Assembly (NCBI GenBank): GCA_945861235.1
Contig: CAMATV010000098.1
Span: 1 to 9,409, forward strand
Direction: 5' to 3'
From: Opitutus sp. GAS368
Lineage (GTDB): Bacteria; Verrucomicrobiota; Verrucomicrobiia; Opitutales; Opitutaceae
DNA length: 9,409 nt
Shown here: one piece after another, positions 6,923 through 9,409 of the stretch
Numbering within the stretch: position 1 is the stretch's first letter
How the letters are laid out: each line of letters starts with the position of its first letter
Notes under the pieces: generated by a model
The model's database searches: none
What the model was told of the DNA's origin: nothing
Seen by the model: the letters and a program-made list of their open reading frames with translations, nothing else
Translations under genes and position numbers: made by a program

Positions 6923-7015
6923 AAAGCCGGATGAGGGAAATCCGCCCTTCCGGTTTGATGAGGGGCGGGAGCCGGCTGACCCACCTCGGGCAGCTCCTGC
7001 CTACTCCACCCCCTT
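6923..7015 (+). ncRNA. Probable degenerate group II intron 3' end (domains V and VI)
   Basis: AAGCCGGA (6924-6931) pairs with TCCGGTTT (6949-6956) as an eight-pair lower stem with one G-U wobble. It includes AGC at 6925-6927, where the catalytic triad of domain V sits. The upper part, GATGAGGGAAATCCGCCC, keeps the GAAA-type loop, but its stem has mismatches compared with an intact domain V. Downstream, GATGAGGGG and, near 7000, CTCCTGCCTACTCCACCCC resemble the domain VI and 3'-end sequence of bacterial group II introns. No reverse-transcriptase coding sequence is recognisable upstream, so at most the tail of a dead intron remains. The assignment rests on remembered motif patterns, not on a covariance search. 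Confidence 0.5.
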
Positions 7016-7123
7016 TGGCTTGTCCCTTTAGCTTGTCCCGTGCGGCGGCGAAACGGGTAGCGACGGAAACTGGAAACTGGCGGTTGAGTTGGTGCGTCCT
7101 ATCGCGCAGATTCCATTGCCCCG

Positions 7124-8995
7124 ATGAAAACTCCTCCCCTCGCTGCCGTCGTTGCACTTGGCGTGCTGGCGTTCGCCGCCGTCACGCACGCGCAACCGAA
7201 TCCACCACAACCTCCGCCCCGTGGCGGTGACGGCCCGTGGAATCACCGCGTTGTCCTAGCTACGTCGCCCGACGGGCTGGCGTGGACCGTGGGAAATGAA
7301 ACCCTCGCGGAGCGCGCCTCGGTGCCGGAACTTTTCCTTGGCCCGGATGCGCGTCCGATCCTGCTGTTCGTGGATGCGTCGGGCCAGCGGCGCCCCGGCT
7401 CGCTCGGCGCGATGGTGAGGCAGGACAACGGTGCGTGGGCGCGGCACGACACGAACCTGACCGGAGCGGACCCCAACGTCGTGCGCTTGAGCGACCGCAC
7501 CTATCGCGCCTACACAAAAGGGCGTATCGGCGAGATTTTCGTTTTCGCCTCGCGCGACGGACTCCAGTGGCAGCGCCTCGGCGTGGCATTTCAGGACGAG
7601 CGCTATCCCAACACGACGGATTCCGACGTGTTCGAGACCGAGAGCGGATGGGTGATGCTGATTTCGATTGGTCCGCGGTTGTTGCGCTGCCAATCGGCGG
7701 ACGGACTCAAGTTCACGACTGACGGCGAAGTGCTCGACCTCGGCGGCTCGGTGTCGGACACGGTCAAAGTCAGTGGCGGCTGGCGGACATTTTTTCACGT
7801 CAATCCCAGCCCGCGTACGGGAAACAAAATGGTGATTCGCTCGGCGTTCACCGCGGACGGCAAGACGTGGCAACGCGAGGATGGCGATCGTGTCGTCGCG
7901 CCGGAGAGCGGTCCGGCGCAACCCGGCGTGGCCGATCCCGCCCCGCTACAATTGCCGGATGGCTCGTGGCTGATGGCGGTGAAGTCGTTCATCGAACGGC
8001 CGCAATTCGGCGGGAATTTTGCGCAAGGTCCGCGCGGCCAGCCCGGCGACGGCCAGCGCGGGCGTGGCCCGCCACGCGGCCCTTCCGGCGGCCCGTGGAA
8101 CCAGGATGTCGTTGTGTGGCACGCGAGCCCGGCCGGCGTGGTGAAGGAACTGGCGACCTTTGAGCGCGCCGGTGTGCCGACCATCGCGCGGCTGAAGGAC
8201 GGCCGGCTCATCGCCGCGCACCAGCATTTCCCCGCCGACGATCCGGGGTCGTTCGACAAAGTCGCCGTGCATTTCTCCAGCGACGAGGGCGCAACGTGGA
8301 CCGCGGCCCGCGTCATCCGGCTCGAGGGCTTGCCCGCCGGAATGCGTTTTCCCTTCGATCCCACGCTCGTGCCGCTGTCCGACGGACGGGTGCGGCTTTA
8401 TTTCACTTCGCTGCGTGGCCGCCAGTTCAGCGAGGACCGCCCGGCAATCTTCTCGGCGATTTCGGCGGACGGCATCGACTACGTGTTCGAGCCGGGCGTG
8501 CGCTTCGGCGTCGAAGGGCGGCCGGTCATCGATTGCGCGGTCGCACAGCACAACGGTGTGTTTCACCTTTTCGCGCCCGATAACGGCACGCAGCTTGATC
8601 CCGGCGTGCAGCCGGGTGGGGAATCACCGGAGAATCGTCCCCGTGTCGGCGTCGGATATCACGCGACGAGCCGCGATGGCTTGAATTTCACGCGAGCGGC
8701 AGACGTGCAGGTCGAAGGCCGCCGCCGCTGGTTGGGCGGTGCGTTCAGCGACGCCAAGGTCATCACGTTTTTCGGCACCGGCGAGCCGGGCCCACCGACA
8801 CCGGGTCAACCGCGTGGCGGAGTCTGGATGGCGACCAGTGCCGACGGCGAAAAATGGGAAACCGTCAACGCTCCGCCAGTCCGAGGCGCCGATCCGGGAG
8901 CGGTCGCCGCGCGCGATGGCGGATGGATTTTCGTCACGACAAGCGAACCGCGGAGAAATGAGCCGCCGCCGCCGCGCCAGCCCGATCGGAACTGA
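7124..8995 (+). CDS. Secreted Asp-box protein (sialidase/five-bladed-propeller type), internally duplicated
   Basis: A 623-residue protein with a clear signal peptide: MKTP, then a hydrophobic stretch at 6-20, with cleavage likely at THAQ/PNPP near residue 24. S/T-x-D-G-x-x-W/F motifs recur at about 48 (SPDGLAW), 143, 191, 243, 385 (SSDEGATW), 447, 516 and 572. They are typical of sialidase-like or GH43/GH32-like propellers. The protein looks duplicated. PWNHRVV (38-44) matches PWNQDVV (324-330), DPNVVRLSD (116-124) matches DPTLVPLSD (412-420), SADGLKF (191) matches SRDGLNF (516), and DPAPLQLPDGSWL (271) matches DPGAVAARDGGWI (590). Residues 296-323 form a Gly/Pro/Arg-rich linker between the halves, and the tail is also Pro-rich. 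No catalytic residues can be assigned, so hydrolase activity is unproven. It lacks the C-terminal module of the other two proteins. No Shine-Dalgarno precedes ATG 7124. Confidence 0.9.
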   Translation: MKTPPLAAVVALGVLAFAAVTHAQPNPPQPPPRGGDGPWNHRVVLATSPDGLAWTVGNETLAERASVPELFLGPDARPILLFVDASGQRRPGSLGAMVRQDNGAWARHDTNLTGADPNVVRLSDRTYRAYTKGRIGEIFVFASRDGLQWQRLGVAFQDERYPNTTDSDVFETESGWVMLISIGPRLLRCQSADGLKFTTDGEVLDLGGSVSDTVKVSGGWRTFFHVNPSPRTGNKMVIRSAFTADGKTWQREDGDRVVAPESGPAQPGVADPAPLQLPDGSWLMAVKSFIERPQFGGNFAQGPRGQPGDGQRGRGPPRGPSGGPWNQDVVVWHASPAGVVKELATFERAGVPTIARLKDGRLIAAHQHFPADDPGSFDKVAVHFSSDEGATWTAARVIRLEGLPAGMRFPFDPTLVPLSDGRVRLYFTSLRGRQFSEDRPAIFSAISADGIDYVFEPGVRFGVEGRPVIDCAVAQHNGVFHLFAPDNGTQLDPGVQPGGESPENRPRVGVGYHATSRDGLNFTRAADVQVEGRRRWLGGAFSDAKVITFFGTGEPGPPTPGQPRGGVWMATSADGEKWETVNAPPVRGADPGAVAARDGGWIFVTTSEPRRNEPPPPRQPDRN

Positions 8996-9048
8996 CGGGA
9001 TTGTTTGGTGGCGCGGGAAAGGACCAGATAGTGCCAGCCTGCCGCCTT

Positions 9049-9195
9049 CTACAAAATCACTTTCAGTCCGCGCACGCCGGAGAGGTGGTGGATTTTTTCG
9101 TCGATGGTGAGCAGAGGCAGTTTGTGCTCCGCGGCAGTCGCCACGATGGGGCGGTCGCACGGATCGCGGTGGTTCCAGTCGAGCGGTCTAAAAAC
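9049..9195 (-). pseudogene. VapC-type PIN-domain toxin, C-terminal remnant
   Basis: The minus strand encodes about 45 residues of a PIN-domain ribonuclease C-terminus: WNHRDPCDRPIVATAAEHK, then LPLLTIDEKI, then HHLSGVRGLKVIL and a stop at 9049-9051. HRDPxDRxIVATA and T-x-D are the hallmark of VapC toxins and hold the last two of the four conserved acidic residues. A complete VapC has about 130 residues. The first two-thirds are missing, and the reading runs straight into the 33-bp repeat at 9196-9228, so the fragment cannot be active. No VapB antitoxin is visible. It converges on the gene ending at 8995. Confidence 0.68.
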
Positions 9196-9228
9196 GCTGG
9201 CTCCTTGACTCCGAGCGATCCGGAGGAC
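9196..9228. repeat. 33-bp dispersed repeat, copy 2
   Basis: This is the partner of 4611-4643 (31 of 33 identical). It lies exactly at the broken 5' edge of the VapC remnant, so insertion or recombination at this element may have truncated that gene. A shorter match, TTGACTCCGA, appears again at 9371-9380. Confidence 0.8.
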
Positions 9229-9231
9229 CAA

Positions 9232-9274
9232 GCAAAAGGGCGCAAACTGTGGCCACGCAAAAGGGGGCAAACTG
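9232..9274. repeat. 18-bp direct repeat pair
   Basis: GCAAAAGGGCGCAAACTG (9232-9249) and GCAAAAGGGGGCAAACTG (9257-9274) differ at one base and are repeated with a 25-base period. They sit just outside the second 33-bp repeat. Confidence 0.7.
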
Positions 9275-9314
9275 GGCGCTTTGCACTTGGACGTGGACGC
9301 AGCCGAACGGACGC

Positions 9315-9347
9315 AGCCAAAAGGCTCAGGCTTTGGTTTTTGGGGTG
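9315..9347. repeat. RAYT-tail repeat, copy 2
   Basis: This sequence is related to 4004-4039. On the minus strand it reads LTPKTKA and a stop, with another stop only 13 codons upstream, so no gene remains. The rest of the window to 9409 holds nothing I can name. Confidence 0.5.
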
Positions 9348-9409
9348 AGCGAGGCAAAAGACGTCAGCTATTGACTCCGAACAAAGCGAATTCCTCCACC
9401 GGCCACCTT

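Larger units (their letters stand above)
6667..7123. other. Repeat-rich intergenic region between the two propeller genes
   Basis: This stretch holds two 38-bp direct repeats, a small 12-bp tandem (6736-6759, GTCAGAAAAAGA twice), a probable group II intron 3' end, a 13-bp tandem (7014-7026 and 7027-7039, TTTRGCTTGTCCC) and GGAAACT twice at 7065-7078. I see no intact gene, no intrinsic terminator after the stop at 6666 and no clear promoter for the gene at 7124. The stretch 6824-6920 shows nothing I can name. Confidence 0.6.

Noticed and set aside
7256..8566. Long minus-strand open frames opposite the gene at 7124
   Set aside because: They are shadows of the propeller coding sequence, with Arg/His-rich composition and no domain pattern.
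21..9409. CRISPR array
   Set aside because: The repeats are palindromes or isolated pairs of different families. No set of three or more evenly spaced identical repeats is present.

Overview
The window is GC-rich bacterial DNA. Three large genes encode exported proteins, separated by repeat-rich DNA and decayed mobile genes. The best guess for the host is Verrucomicrobiota, probably Opitutaceae. This rests on the paired C-terminal module ending in E-[IV]-Y-E-V-P-stop, which I remember as abundant in Opitutus-like secreted proteins. It also rests on the CotH/lamin-tail architecture, the lack of Shine-Dalgarno sequences, and the dense REP-like palindromes. No rRNA, tRNA or housekeeping gene is present to confirm it.

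Layout: (1) 21-70, an inverted pair of short palindromes just past the end of the first gene. (2) 85-3270, minus strand: a secreted CotH-kinase-like protein with an N-terminal lamin-tail domain and two copies of the C-terminal module. (3) 3271-4890, a mobile-element graveyard: a REP-like hairpin, the C-terminal part of an ISAs1-like transposase, and what looks like the C-terminus of a REP-associated tyrosine transposase (RAYT). About 146 bp carrying a large palindrome split the RAYT remnant; removing them joins the two halves in frame. (4) 4891-6666, plus strand: a secreted Asp-box beta-propeller protein ending in the same two modules as the CotH protein. (5) 6667-7123, two 38-bp direct repeats, then a degenerate piece that looks like domains V/VI of a group II intron. 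(6) 7124-8995, plus strand: a secreted Asp-box (sialidase or five-bladed-propeller type) protein built from two similar halves. (7) 8996-9409, a VapC-type PIN toxin remnant cut off at a 33-bp repeat also found at 4611, then more repeats.

The three large genes are not an operon: the first is divergent from the second, and repeats separate all of them. Their common theme is export to the envelope or outside. The shared C-terminal module suggests that the CotH and propeller proteins use the same surface-handling route (inference). I do not see a multi-gene defence or biosynthetic system here. The most interesting signals are the interrupted RAYT remnant among REP-like palindromes, the unnamed C-terminal module, and the internally duplicated propeller.
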